A stretch of DNA of 64,000 nucleotides from Candidatus Poribacteria bacterium (GCA_012267415.1 JAAXGN010000015.1:1-64000), one strand, 5' to 3'; counted from the stretch's first letter, positions 42,918 to 53,383 are shown. A program made the numbers and translations. The notes: a model not told the origin generated them from the letters alone.

Positions 42918-44894
42918 ATGAAAATATTGAACCTTATCCTGACTTTTTTACCGATAATCTCTACATACTATCTATTTGCGGCTATGCTTAATACCGCATT
43001 CTCACAAGAACATTTTCAATTAAGTCTACCCGCCGGTGCGAAATCTCGTATTGGAAAAGGTGAAATACATCAACTGAAATACTTTCCTAATAGCAAACGT
43101 ATAGCTGTCGCAACATCCATCGGTATTTGGGTCTATGATATCAAAACTGGAGACGCACTTGATCTTCTTACAGGTCATACAAGTCCCGTGAAGTCAATGG
43201 CATTTAGTCCTGATGGAGAAACCATCGTCACAGGAAGTGAAAACGGAACTATCATATTGTGGGAAACGAACTCAGGAAAACATAAAGCAACCTTAAAGGG
43301 GCACAAAGACCATGTCGAAACAGTCGTTTTTAGTCCTTCTGGAAAAATGCTTGCCAGCTGCAACGTAAGTAGTAAGGTTTTTATTTGGGATTTGACATCA
43401 GGAGAAGTAAAACACACCATCCAATCTGATGCTTATACCATCTTTGCAGTTGTATTCTCTCCAGATGAAAAAGTCCTCAAAACTATCGGTGACTGGGGCG
43501 ATAACGAATTCTATATTGAATATTGGGATGTACAAACAGGTGAAAGTATCAAAGATGTTCTATTAGACGATGAAGACTATACAGTTGCGTCACTTTCACC
43601 CGATGGAAAAACGTTAGCATGTGCAGGAGATTCACCACTCCAATTTTGGAACATAGAAACAACGGAACAACTTTCTATTGATACAGAGTCGGAGGGACAA
43701 TTTGATTATTTAGAGTTTTCAACCGATGGAAGTCATCTCGTTGCTGCAGACGCCTGGGACAATCTCAGTTTATGGCAAGTTAGTCCGATGCAACATCTGA
43801 AGAACTTGGCACATGGGGAAGATTATAATTCAATAGCTTATGCTCCTGATGGAAAGACAGTTGCCAGTGGAAATAATAAAGGTTCAGTGAAGATTTGGGA
43901 TGTTACCACAGGAGAGCTTACACAAACAATCTCAGGACATCCGTCTAAGCAGATGCACACCGCAGCTTTTTCTACCGATAGTTCAACTGTCACAATTGGA
44001 ACAAAGTCTGAGCTCCAAATATGGAATTGGCAATCGGGTGAACTTGATAAAACTATTCCTGAACCTCGTTGTGATGTCTATTCAGTTGCGTATTCTCAAG
44101 ATAAGAACTTTATTGCTACAGGTGGCAGTTCTAAGAAAGCGCGAATTTGGTATGCACACACAGGACGGTTCCTTGGAAGCTTTGTGGGGCACAAAGACAA
44201 TATCTATGCTGTTGACTTTTCTCCTGATGGGCGTTTGCTTGCTACCGGAGGAGGACAAAAAAGACCAAGACCCGAACTTAAAAACGGAAGTAATCGGGAC
44301 AATTCAGTCTGTCTCTGGGACATTCGTAAAGGTGAATTATATCTGATTGGTGAACGTCTGGCAGCCTTTACCGAACATACCGACTGGATCAATGCTGTTG
44401 CATTTTCACCTGATGGTAAAACGCTTGCAAGTGGTAGTCAAGACAAGACCATTCAACTATGGGATGTGAAGTCATTCAAACATCTAAGAACGTTAGCAGG
44501 ACATGAAGATGGTGTCAACGCAATCGCATTTTCACCTGATGGAAAAACGCTTGCGAGCGGAAGCACTGATGGAACTATTCTATTATGGGACTATAATATA
44601 GGTGAGTTGATTATTCCTCCAATTGCAGTAACAGGACAAGTAACCTCTTTGCGTTATTCACCTGATGGTAGTTTTCTTGCATGCAGCACCTATTCTGACC
44701 ATGTGGTTCACGTATTGGACGCTAAGACAGGTGAAAAACTGCACGCTTATACAGGACACACAGGTCGTATAAATGCAGTTGTGTTTTCTCCTGATGGTAA
44801 AACACTTGCAAGTGTCAGTAATGACTGTACTGTTCTGATGTGGGACATACAAAACATCATTCCAAAGATGAGGAATACTTACAATGGAAATTAA
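42918..44894 (+). CDS. Exported 14-repeat WD40 protein
   Basis: 658 residues with a signal peptide (LNLILTFLPIISTYYLFAAMLNTAFS). Fourteen WD40-type repeats can be counted. The head segment (LPAGAKSRIGKGEIHQLKYFPNSKRIAVATSIGIWVYD, in parts) matches those of the preceding sigma fusion and the following gene. No catalytic motif. It is probably a periplasmic or surface double propeller that binds a partner. AAGGAG precedes the ATG, and the stop overlaps the next gene's start by 11 nt. Confidence 0.88.
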   Translation: MKILNLILTFLPIISTYYLFAAMLNTAFSQEHFQLSLPAGAKSRIGKGEIHQLKYFPNSKRIAVATSIGIWVYDIKTGDALDLLTGHTSPVKSMAFSPDGETIVTGSENGTIILWETNSGKHKATLKGHKDHVETVVFSPSGKMLASCNVSSKVFIWDLTSGEVKHTIQSDAYTIFAVVFSPDEKVLKTIGDWGDNEFYIEYWDVQTGESIKDVLLDDEDYTVASLSPDGKTLACAGDSPLQFWNIETTEQLSIDTESEGQFDYLEFSTDGSHLVAADAWDNLSLWQVSPMQHLKNLAHGEDYNSIAYAPDGKTVASGNNKGSVKIWDVTTGELTQTISGHPSKQMHTAAFSTDSSTVTIGTKSELQIWNWQSGELDKTIPEPRCDVYSVAYSQDKNFIATGGSSKKARIWYAHTGRFLGSFVGHKDNIYAVDFSPDGRLLATGGGQKRPRPELKNGSNRDNSVCLWDIRKGELYLIGERLAAFTEHTDWINAVAFSPDGKTLASGSQDKTIQLWDVKSFKHLRTLAGHEDGVNAIAFSPDGKTLASGSTDGTILLWDYNIGELIIPPIAVTGQVTSLRYSPDGSFLACSTYSDHVVHVLDAKTGEKLHAYTGHTGRINAVVFSPDGKTLASVSNDCTVLMWDIQNIIPKMRNTYNGN

Positions 44895-46668
44895 AGAGCA
44901 TTCTCTAGAACAATATAAAGCACGCTATCTGCCAAACGGTGCAATTACCCGTTTCGGTAAAGGTTGGGTTTATGATTTTGATTATTCTCCAGACGGTACT
45001 GTGCTTGCAGTAGCGAGTACAATCGGTATATGGATTTATGATGTCAATACGGGTAAAGAGCTAAACCTACTCACTGGACATACAGGTTTTCTAAAATCTG
45101 TTGACTTTAGTCCTGATGGACAAACGCTTGCCAGTGGTAGTGATGATACTTCTATCCGACTATGGGATGTTGCTACTGGAGAATGTAAGTTAGTACTCAA
45201 TGACCATAAGGATGAAATTTATTCGGTTAAGTTTAGTCCTGATGGACAAACGCTTGCAAGTGGTTCACGCGATGAATTAATCCATTTTTGGGATGTGAAC
45301 ACTGGAAAACTCTTGCGAACAGTTGCCGGACATGCTGATGCTGTTACGAATGTAGTCTATGCGCCAAATGGAGAGTTGTTCGCAAGTTGTGGTAGAGAGG
45401 ACCGTAATGTCTCTTTAAGGAACGCTCAAACCGGGGAATTTCTTCAGATGCTAACTGGACACACAGATGGAGTTATACATATCGCATTTTCACCAGATAG
45501 TCAATTGTTAGCGAGTGGAAGTCGGGATAAGACCATTGTGTGGGATATTCAGACAGGTGAACAAATTGGAACCTACAAAGGAGATGTAGTTACATTTTCA
45601 CCAGATGGATTCACACTTGCTACAGGGAGTGAAGACGGATCAATACGTACCTGGAATGCCAAAGACGGTGCGCTGCATAACACGTTCAATACAACATGGG
45701 AAGACATCTATATTCTGAAATACTCTCCAGATGGAGACAGGTTGACAAGTTCAAATGGCGTTGAGATTCAATTTTGGGATATCCAGACAAAAAAACTTGT
45801 GAAAACTATGTCTGGCTTTTCTCAGGTCGTAGATTCTATTTCATTTTCACCTGATGGTGAGACATTAGCAAGTAAAGATGACATAATCAGATTTTGGGAT
45901 ATATCTACTGGCAAATTAAAACAGACACTTATACCCGAGAAGTCAGTCACAGAAATTGTTTATGCACCAGATGGCAATACATTTGCTTATGGGACTCATG
46001 AAAATACAATTCTAATCTGTGATGTTAACACACTTGAGGAGAGATTCACACTCAAAGGACATACGAATGGTATAGCTTCATTAGAATTCAGTTCTGATGG
46101 AGAAACTCTGGCAAGTGGAAGTTGGGATAACACTATTCGCTTGTGGAACACTAACACTGGAGAACACCTGAGAACATTAAGAAATGAATTTGAAGGTCAA
46201 CGGTCGATATCGTTTTCTGCAGATGGACAATTGCTGGTGTGTGTTGGTTCTAACAGAGAAATACATCTGATAGATGTCGCGACTGGAGAAATTCAAGAGT
46301 CTATTGACACGGAACCGCATCATATATATTTTGTCGTAATTTCTCCAGAGGGAAAAACACTTGCTACTGTAAATGAAACTGAAGTAATTCATTTATGGGA
46401 TGTTGCCACAGGTGAGGTGATACGGACAATTCAAAGAGATTGGGGATCAGAGAACTTAGTATTTTCAGCAGATAGTCAGACCCTTGCAAGCTGCGGATGG
46501 GATGTATACCTGTGGGATACTAATACTGGAAAACAAATAAAAACATTCAATGGCCATATTGATAGTGTCTTTGATTTCGCTTTTTCACCTGATGGACGAA
46601 CACTCGCAAGTTGTGGTCGTGATAGCACTGTTATACTTTGGGAGCTTCAGAACCTTGGTAACAATTGA
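44884..46668 (+). CDS. Cytoplasmic 14-repeat WD40 protein
   Basis: 594 residues without signal peptide or membrane helix. Fourteen WD40 repeats are visible (FSPDGQTLASGSDDTSIRLWD and others), with the shared head (LPNGAITRFGKGWVYDFDYSPDG). The start lies inside the end of the exported WD40 gene (11-nt overlap), implying translational coupling. It may be the cytoplasmic counterpart of the exported and sigma-linked propellers. Confidence 0.88.
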   Translation: MEIKEHSLEQYKARYLPNGAITRFGKGWVYDFDYSPDGTVLAVASTIGIWIYDVNTGKELNLLTGHTGFLKSVDFSPDGQTLASGSDDTSIRLWDVATGECKLVLNDHKDEIYSVKFSPDGQTLASGSRDELIHFWDVNTGKLLRTVAGHADAVTNVVYAPNGELFASCGREDRNVSLRNAQTGEFLQMLTGHTDGVIHIAFSPDSQLLASGSRDKTIVWDIQTGEQIGTYKGDVVTFSPDGFTLATGSEDGSIRTWNAKDGALHNTFNTTWEDIYILKYSPDGDRLTSSNGVEIQFWDIQTKKLVKTMSGFSQVVDSISFSPDGETLASKDDIIRFWDISTGKLKQTLIPEKSVTEIVYAPDGNTFAYGTHENTILICDVNTLEERFTLKGHTNGIASLEFSSDGETLASGSWDNTIRLWNTNTGEHLRTLRNEFEGQRSISFSADGQLLVCVGSNREIHLIDVATGEIQESIDTEPHHIYFVVISPEGKTLATVNETEVIHLWDVATGEVIRTIQRDWGSENLVFSADSQTLASCGWDVYLWDTNTGKQIKTFNGHIDSVFDFAFSPDGRTLASCGRDSTVILWELQNLGNN

Positions 46669-46714
46669 GAGCAGACTAATTTTGAGAAATATCTGTCTAA
46701 TTCGCCCAAGTTGC

Positions 46715-47032
46715 GGGTGTGTAAATATTTTGTCACCATAGGTGTCATTTTAAGAAGATAAATCCAATCAATTAGTATCCTCAGTCCCGTAGGGACGATA
46801 TGTTTATAGATCATGGTTGAACACTCGTTCTTTAGTCCCGACAAATGCCAAACGCGCATTTGGCGTTGACTTGGTAGGGACGATATGTGCATAAAAAGGT
46901 AATAACATAAACATATCGTCCCTACGGGACTAAAGACATATTCATACCAGATTAATCCCTGTAAATTGACACATAAGGTAATAGGAACTTTACGTGCCAG
47001 AGAGCATCCAGTGACAAAATCTTTACGCACCC
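46715..47032. mobile_element. MITE-like element with 9-bp target duplication, copy 2
   Basis: 318 bp with termini GGGTGTGTAAATATTTTGTC and (reverse complement) GGGTGCGTAAAGATTTTGTC, flanked by a perfect 9-bp direct repeat CCAAGTTGC (46706-46714 and 47033-47041). The interior differs from copy 1 and holds an inverted repeat TAGGGACGATATGTTTA / TAAACATATCGTCCCTA. No ORF. It fills most of the 46669-47061 gap. Confidence 0.9.
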
Positions 47033-47061
47033 CCAAGTTGCTACCTATGTGGCAACTTGGG

Positions 47062-48528
47062 TTATTGTAGCGTGATGTTTCCTGATAAGGAATAGAAGAT
47101 ATTTAACAAACCGATGAAAATCGTGGGGATAACAAATACAGTCAGCAGCGCAAATGTACTCTTTGTAGAGTAGAAACTCTCCGTATCCTCAGCAGATTCA
47201 AAATACATCGCTTTGATAATGCGAGCATAGTAATAGAGTGAGATGACACTGTTCAGCAGTCCGACAAACGCTAACCAATAGAAACCCTTGTCAATGACTG
47301 CCTTGAACAGAAAGAACTTACCAAAGAAACCTGCAAAAGGTGGGATGCCAGTTAGCGATACAAGGAAAATCATCATCGCAGCAGCGACTAACGGGGATCG
47401 GGATGAGAGACCTCTGTATCCCTCAATCATTTCACTCCCTGAATCGTTTGCAACAAGGATTACCACATAAAATGCCCCTAAGTTCATAAAGAGATAGACG
47501 ATAAGGTAGAAAAGGATTGCACTGAGTCCGTCAGAAGTCAGTAGCACACCCCCCATCAACAGATAACCCCCGTGTGCTATGCTTGAATACGCTAAGAGAC
47601 GTTTTACATTACGTTGCGGAAGCGCAGCGAGGTTCCCAACAGTCATTGTGAGTGCCGAAACAACCGCCAACAATAAACCCCAATCAACTGAATCCAGAAG
47701 TCCTTGACTAAATCCTGAATAAAAGAATCTGAGGAACAGTGCGAATCCAGCGGCTTTTGAAGCAACAGATAGGAATGCTGTTATAGGGATAGGCGCGCCT
47801 TCATAAACATCAGGAGACCACATGTGAAATGGCACTGAAGCGATTTTGTAACCGACACCTGCGAGTATGAAGGTTATCGCGATGAGAAGACCGAGTGCAG
47901 TTACTTGACCTGTAGCGAGGACATCTGGTAGTCGTGTACTAATCTCTGCAAGATCCCCTGTTCCTGTCATACCGAATATTAAGGAGAGTCCAAATAACAT
48001 CGTTCCGGATGCTACAGCACCAAAAGTGATGTATTTGAACGCTGCTTCACTCGAACGTGGACTATGTGTTAGGAATCCAGCGAGGATGTAGGAGGTCAGA
48101 CTCACCGTTTCTAAAGAGATGAATATCATCAACAGATTGGTGGACGATGCCATCAGGAACATGCCCAAGGTAACTGCTAACAACAACGCGTAGTACTCAC
48201 CTTTTAGTTTTACATCAAGTTCTTCCGAGCGGAGAGAGAAAAGAATGGTTGCGGAGGTTGCTAATATCAGGAGAATCTTGAAGAATATGGCGAATCCATC
48301 CAACCGAATCATCCCAAAGAAAAGGGATTTATCAGTGCCGATAATAGAATCTGAGATGAGGATGGCTAATAAGGCGCATCCGAGTCCTACAAGTGCCAGA
48401 TAGGCGACTATATCACTTTCACGGTCTCTAACGATAAGATCAAGGATAATAACAGCTGTAGCGAAAACGACGAGAAGTATCTCTGGAATGAAATAGAGAA
48501 GGCTTTCGATGTTGTTTAGACTATCCAC
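47062..48528 (-). CDS. nuoN: NADH-quinone oxidoreductase subunit N
   Basis: 488 residues, one of the three antiporter-like proton-pumping membrane subunits of complex I. Proton_antipo_M-type stretches include ASVPFHMWSPDVYEGAPIPITAFLSVASKAAGFALF and KRLLAYSSIAHGGYLL. A GTG start at 48528 follows AGGAG. It is the last gene of the nuo locus. Confidence 0.94.
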   Translation of the reverse strand: MDSLNNIESLLYFIPEILLVVFATAVIILDLIVRDRESDIVAYLALVGLGCALLAILISDSIIGTDKSLFFGMIRLDGFAIFFKILLILATSATILFSLRSEELDVKLKGEYYALLLAVTLGMFLMASSTNLLMIFISLETVSLTSYILAGFLTHSPRSSEAAFKYITFGAVASGTMLFGLSLIFGMTGTGDLAEISTRLPDVLATGQVTALGLLIAITFILAGVGYKIASVPFHMWSPDVYEGAPIPITAFLSVASKAAGFALFLRFFYSGFSQGLLDSVDWGLLLAVVSALTMTVGNLAALPQRNVKRLLAYSSIAHGGYLLMGGVLLTSDGLSAILFYLIVYLFMNLGAFYVVILVANDSGSEMIEGYRGLSSRSPLVAAAMMIFLVSLTGIPPFAGFFGKFFLFKAVIDKGFYWLAFVGLLNSVISLYYYARIIKAMYFESAEDTESFYSTKSTFALLTVFVIPTIFIGLLNIFYSLSGNITLQ

Positions 48529-48537
48529 ACATTTCTC

Positions 48538-50094
48538 CTATAGACCTGCCTGTAGTTGATCCAGTATACCCGAAATCTTCGTGGACAGGTTTACGACAGA
48601 ATCACTAAACATGTCAATTGCAAAATGGGGCCAAATACCGAGGACAATGACTAATATTCCAAGTGGTACCAGAGTCATGATCTCACGTCCGTTGATTTCT
48701 GGGAGCTCTTCATATTTTGGATTAAGCGTTCCTAAGAAAACCCTTTGGAGTGTCCAGAGGAAATATGCTGCACCAACGACAATCCCTATCGTAGATAGAA
48801 CGGTCAACAACCAGAATCTTTCAAAAGCACCTACCAACGAAAACGCTTCGCCTATGAATCCACTTAAGCCGGGTAATCCCAAGGATGCCATGAAGGCGAG
48901 TGTAGTAATACCGGTATAAACAGGCATTCTATTTCCTAATCCACCGAAACCATTGATTTCTCTGTGGTGTGCGCGGTCATAGAGTACACCGACAAGCAGG
49001 AATAGCATTGCACTGATGACACCGTGATTAAACATCTGTAATATTGCACCAGTAATACCCATTTCATTTCCTGCAGCAAGTCCCAAGATAACAAATCCCA
49101 TGTGTCCAATACTGGAATATGCGACCAGTTTCTTGAAGTCCGTCTGTGCCAATGCACAGAATGATCCGTAAACGATATTTACAAAACCGAGAATAGCCAG
49201 ACTATTACCCACTAAACCTTTTCCATTCGTGAAGATCGCCATGCCTTCAGGGAACATATCCATATTAATACGGACTATTCCATAAGTTCCCATTTTTAGA
49301 AGGACACCTGCAAGGATAACACTAATCGCCGTTGGTGCTTCAACGTGTGCATCAGGTAGCCATGTATGAAATGGAAAGATCGGTACTTTGACAGCAAACC
49401 CGATAAAGAAACCAAGGAATACCCACATTTGGAAGTTTGAATTAGCGAGCGCGTGTCCTGGTTCACTTGCCAATCTTATAAGTTCGGGAATGTCAAAAGT
49501 TCGGTCACCAACGACAGCACCATCAAGGATATTGCTGTTGAGATAGACTGCGATCAATGCGACCAGCATCAACACACTACCGAATAAGGTGTAGAGAAAG
49601 AACTTGATTGCTGCATATTCTCTACGTGGTCCACCCCACACACCGATAAGGAAATACATCGGTAGCAGTGTCAACTCAAAAAAGACAAAGAATAGGAAGA
49701 GGTCCAACGCAGCAAAAAAGCCTAACATCCCTGTTTCAAGCAACAGGAACAACGCCATATACGCCTTTATACCCTTCTCTATGTTTCTCCATGAGGCAAG
49801 GACGCAGATTGGACCTAAGAGTGCTGTTAACAGTAAGAGTGTTACACTTAAACCGTCGATCCCAACGTGGTATCTTATATTAAATGTCTCAATCCAGTTA
49901 ATGTTAACATCGAATTGTGTTTCTGCAGAACGGACATAAGATATGAATAAGTACACTGCTAATACAAGTGGAATGAGTGTGAAGAGCAATGTAACGCGCT
50001 TTATGAGTTCGTCTGACTCGCGCGGTAGAAGTAAAACAACGATCATCCCAAGCAGTGGGACAAAAATCATTAGGGATAATAATATCTCTTGCAT
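48538..50094 (-). CDS. nuoM: NADH-quinone oxidoreductase subunit M
   Basis: About 518 residues, antiporter-like subunit. Motifs: FFVFFELTLLPMYFLIGVWG, FHTWLPDAHVEAPTAISVILAGVLLKMGTYG and KKLVAYSSIGHMGFV. The ATG at 50094 is preferred over the frame extension to 50115. It ends 9 nt before nuoN. Confidence 0.94.
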   Translation of the reverse strand: MQEILLSLMIFVPLLGMIVVLLLPRESDELIKRVTLLFTLIPLVLAVYLFISYVRSAETQFDVNINWIETFNIRYHVGIDGLSVTLLLLTALLGPICVLASWRNIEKGIKAYMALFLLLETGMLGFFAALDLFLFFVFFELTLLPMYFLIGVWGGPRREYAAIKFFLYTLFGSVLMLVALIAVYLNSNILDGAVVGDRTFDIPELIRLASEPGHALANSNFQMWVFLGFFIGFAVKVPIFPFHTWLPDAHVEAPTAISVILAGVLLKMGTYGIVRINMDMFPEGMAIFTNGKGLVGNSLAILGFVNIVYGSFCALAQTDFKKLVAYSSIGHMGFVILGLAAGNEMGITGAILQMFNHGVISAMLFLLVGVLYDRAHHREINGFGGLGNRMPVYTGITTLAFMASLGLPGLSGFIGEAFSLVGAFERFWLLTVLSTIGIVVGAAYFLWTLQRVFLGTLNPKYEELPEINGREIMTLVPLGILVIVLGIWPHFAIDMFSDSVVNLSTKISGILDQLQAGL

Positions 50095-50146
50095 TCTCTT
50101 AGGGATCCTCCTCATCCCATCGTGTCTGTATTTTTATGTATTTCAA

Positions 50147-52366
50147 CTACAATGCCCTGAAAATCAATATTATCAACACTATCCCACCAATAACGACAAA
50201 GAGATAGGTTTGAATTGCGCCTGTTTGTATCCTTCGTATTCTGCCACCGGCTGCCCAGGTAACCTCTGCAACTCGGTTGACGATTCCATCAACGACGCTA
50301 TTATCAAAGAAACCGATAAAGGCAGCGAAAACCCGTCGTGTCACTGTGCTAACACCGTTGACGATACCATCAATGACAGACAGATCAAAGCGTGCAAAGA
50401 GTCGAGATTTCCAAACCGTGAGTGCAACCAATACGCCGTCGTAGAATTCATCAAAATAGTACTTATGCCAGAATAGGTTATAGACAGGACGGAAAGTCGT
50501 TGCGACAGATTCGGCAGAGAACCTTCGTCTATGGTAAAACAACCAAGATAGCAATATACCTAAACCCGCAACAATGATGGATAACGCCATAGCGATATTA
50601 TGTGCTCGTTTGTAAATGCGATATGCTGCATCTGCCTTTTCACCGTTTTTTCCACCCTCTTCATCAGCTGCTTGTGCATCGGAAACGCCGAAGAATGAAA
50701 AACCGAAATTCGCATCACCTATTTTGGTATCAGGGGAAATGTAAGCATGTTGCGGTGCAGCAAGATGGTGTTGTTCAGGTGGTATTACATAGTCTTTGTT
50801 AAACCAGAGGTGATTAACAACCGGAAAACTCAATACTGCCAATATAATTAGCGGTGCTGTCATCACCCACGGTGATTCGTGTGCCATGTTGTGCATCTCT
50901 TGATTACGCGGTTCACCGAAAAAGGTCATAAAGATGAGTCGGAACATGTAGAATGCCGTGATACACGCTGCCAAGAGTGCAATACCAAACAGTATGTAGT
51001 GATGTATAGAATTCCATTCCATTGCACGTCCAAGTACACCTGCTAAAATCTTATCCTTACTCCAAAAACCTGAAAAGACGAACGGTACACCAGAGATAGA
51101 TAACGTTGCGATGAGCATTGTGATAAAGGTGATCGGCATTTTCCGTCTGAGTCCCCCCATATTCCGCATATCTTGATCAGGTGGGATTTCGGAACCGTGT
51201 TCGTGAACTAAGCTGGAGTCGTCGTGTTCATGTGCTTCGTCATCCGCATGCGATTCATCATGACTGTGTGAATGCATTGCGTGGAAGGCGTGGATAACAC
51301 TACCAGAACCGAGGAACAGCAACGCTTTGAAGAAAGCGTGCGTTGTAAGGTGGAATAGTCCTGCAACATAACTCCCCGCACCAATTGCTAACATCATATA
51401 TCCGAGTTGACTCACCGTAGAATATGCCAACACCCGCTTAATGTCAAAACGAACGATGGCAATAGTAGCGGCGACGATGGCAGTAATGCCGCCAACATAC
51501 GCGATAACCAAAGATGAAGAAACTGTCAAAATCGGGAACATCCGAGCAGTGAGATATACACCCGCAGCAACCATAGTCGCTGCATGGATTAACGCACTGA
51601 CGGGAGTCGGACCCTCCATAGCGTCTGGTAGCCATGTATGTAACGGTACTTGTGCGGATTTACCAATTGCACCACAAAAGATGAGAATTCCAGCTATTGA
51701 AAGCCACACAATATCAGAGGTATCTCCTGTAAACTCTGCAGGATTGGAAATCAACGTAAAGATACCATCTGTTCCGTGAAGGGAAAAGGTCTCAAATTCT
51801 TTAAACAGCATCATCATGCCGATAAACATGCCGATGTCCCCGACACGTGTTGTCAGGAATGCTTTCTTACACGCATTCGCAGCGGAGTCCTTTTCAAACC
51901 AGAAACCGATGAGAAGATAGGAGCAGAGACCGACAAGTTCCCAACCGATATAGATACCGAGTAGGTTATCAGATACTACTAAGAACAGCATTGAAAAGGA
52001 AAAGAGCGAAAGATAGGCGAAGAATCTTGGATACCGTGGGTCCCCATGCATATAGCCTATTGAGAAGATATGCACAAGACTGCTAACCAGAGTGACAACG
52101 ATGAGCATTATCACAGTTACACTGTCAAGGTAAAATCCCATTGAGATGGTGATTTCACCGATAGATATCCAATCAACTGCCAACGGTTCTGGTTCAGGAA
52201 CTACGTCCCGTAAGAGAAAAAAGGAGCACACAAGTGCAATTAACATCGCTGCTGTTGACAGCAGGTCTTGACGCGGGAAACTCCGTTTTGCTAAACCTGA
52301 TAGCGCAAAGATTGCAAAGGCAACAAGTGGGGAAAGTAGGATGATGCTAATTAAGGGAACGACCAT
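50147..52366 (-). CDS. nuoL: NADH-quinone oxidoreductase subunit L
   Basis: About 739 residues, the distal antiporter-like subunit with the long lateral helix. Motifs: GWELVGLCSYLLIGFWFEK, HTWLPDAMEGPTPVSALIHAATMVAAGVYL, KRVLAYSTVSQLGYMM. It contains a His/Glu/Asp-rich loop (HSHDESHADDEAHEHDDSS, about residues 371-389), an insertion that could bind metal. The ATG at 52366 starts MVVPLISI. Confidence 0.94.
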   Translation of the reverse strand: MVVPLISIILLSPLVAFAIFALSGLAKRSFPRQDLLSTAAMLIALVCSFFLLRDVVPEPEPLAVDWISIGEITISMGFYLDSVTVIMLIVVTLVSSLVHIFSIGYMHGDPRYPRFFAYLSLFSFSMLFLVVSDNLLGIYIGWELVGLCSYLLIGFWFEKDSAANACKKAFLTTRVGDIGMFIGMMMLFKEFETFSLHGTDGIFTLISNPAEFTGDTSDIVWLSIAGILIFCGAIGKSAQVPLHTWLPDAMEGPTPVSALIHAATMVAAGVYLTARMFPILTVSSSLVIAYVGGITAIVAATIAIVRFDIKRVLAYSTVSQLGYMMLAIGAGSYVAGLFHLTTHAFFKALLFLGSGSVIHAFHAMHSHSHDESHADDEAHEHDDSSLVHEHGSEIPPDQDMRNMGGLRRKMPITFITMLIATLSISGVPFVFSGFWSKDKILAGVLGRAMEWNSIHHYILFGIALLAACITAFYMFRLIFMTFFGEPRNQEMHNMAHESPWVMTAPLIILAVLSFPVVNHLWFNKDYVIPPEQHHLAAPQHAYISPDTKIGDANFGFSFFGVSDAQAADEEGGKNGEKADAAYRIYKRAHNIAMALSIIVAGLGILLSWLFYHRRRFSAESVATTFRPVYNLFWHKYYFDEFYDGVLVALTVWKSRLFARFDLSVIDGIVNGVSTVTRRVFAAFIGFFDNSVVDGIVNRVAEVTWAAGGRIRRIQTGAIQTYLFVVIGGIVLIILIFRAL

Positions 52367-52402
52367 ACTATTGCTATGTCCAATCAAAAAATAGGGTGCC
52401 TC

Positions 52403-52472
52403 CGTTTGTAGTAGGGCAATTCATTGCCCGTTTCTACGGGAGAACGGGCAATGAATTGCCCTACTACAAACG
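52403..52472. repeat. Perfect hairpin repeat family E
   Basis: Two exact 30-bp inverted arms (CGTTTGTAGTAGGGCAATTC... and its complement) around a 10-nt loop, between nuoL and nuoK. One arm also occurs at 17903-17937. Confidence 0.9.
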
Positions 52473-52515
52473 CATTCACTTGTAATTCAAAGGTAGACAG
52501 TCTACTATTACGATA

Positions 52516-52833
52516 TTAACCTTTCAAGGTATCCACTTCATCTGGACGTATGCTACCGAATTCACGGTAGATTGCGAGAATAATTGCAAGAAAAACTGCT
52601 GCTTCGGCTGCAGCAAGCACAATACCAAAGATGGCGATTATCTGACCATCAATGTTTTCTGGGTTTACTGGTATTGAAACAAAGCGTGAAAATGCAACGA
52701 AATTCAGATTACAAGAATTAAGAATAAGTTCAATTCCCATCAAAATGCTGATGGCGTTTTTGCGGGTTAGTACTGCGAATATACCGAGTGAGAATAATAT
52801 CGCACTGATGACCAAATAGTGTTGTAACGTCAT
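52516..52833 (-). CDS. nuoK: NADH-quinone oxidoreductase subunit K
   Basis: 105 residues with three transmembrane helices. LTRKNAISILMGIELILNSCNLNFVAF carries the conserved membrane glutamate used for proton transfer. The ATG at 52833 (MTLQHYLVISA) fits the family; the longer frame overlaps nuoJ and is rejected. Confidence 0.95.
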   Translation of the reverse strand: MTLQHYLVISAILFSLGIFAVLTRKNAISILMGIELILNSCNLNFVAFSRFVSIPVNPENIDGQIIAIFGIVLAAAEAAVFLAIILAIYREFGSIRPDEVDTLKG

Positions 52834-52861
52834 ATTGTGTTTTCCTGAAGATACAATAGAA

Positions 52862-53383
52862 TTAATCCCGAATCTCCTTACGAGAAATGAGCGCAGCACC
52901 GATTAACGCAACTAACAACAATACAGAAGCCACCTCAAACGGCAGCAAAAACTTATCTTCCAGAATTAACTTACCGATACGTTCCGTTGTTGGTTCAAGT
53001 GTCAAGCCATCATCAGTCAGGTTCTCCCATTTGGGTGTATTTGCAATGACCGTCAATAGCAACATCAGCAGTGCCAGCGAAATACCACCTCCTAATAGGA
53101 GTTGACCGCGTTGTATGTGGATACGCATCTCTAATCGTCCGCTTGTCATCATAACACCAAAGAGGATAAGCACCAGTATGCCGCCGACATATACAATCAC
53201 CTGTGTTGCTGCGAGGAAGTCTGCTTGCAGAAATACATAAAGACCAGCAACACCGAAAAGCGTGACCATTAACGCAAACGCTGCATGTACAATATTTCGG
53301 ACACTGACCACAGCAAATGCGGAGGCAATTGTTATCAGTGCAAATCCGTAGAAAACAAATGTTTTTAGCAATAATTCTTCCAT
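52862..53383 (-). CDS. nuoJ: NADH-quinone oxidoreductase subunit J
   Basis: 173 residues with five membrane helices. RNIVHAAFALMVTLFGVAGLYVFLQADFLAATQVIVYVGGILVLILFGVMMT is typical of NuoJ. It lies between nuoI and nuoK as usual. Confidence 0.94.
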   Translation of the reverse strand: MEELLLKTFVFYGFALITIASAFAVVSVRNIVHAAFALMVTLFGVAGLYVFLQADFLAATQVIVYVGGILVLILFGVMMTSGRLEMRIHIQRGQLLLGGGISLALLMLLLTVIANTPKWENLTDDGLTLEPTTERIGKLILEDKFLLPFEVASVLLLVALIGAALISRKEIRD

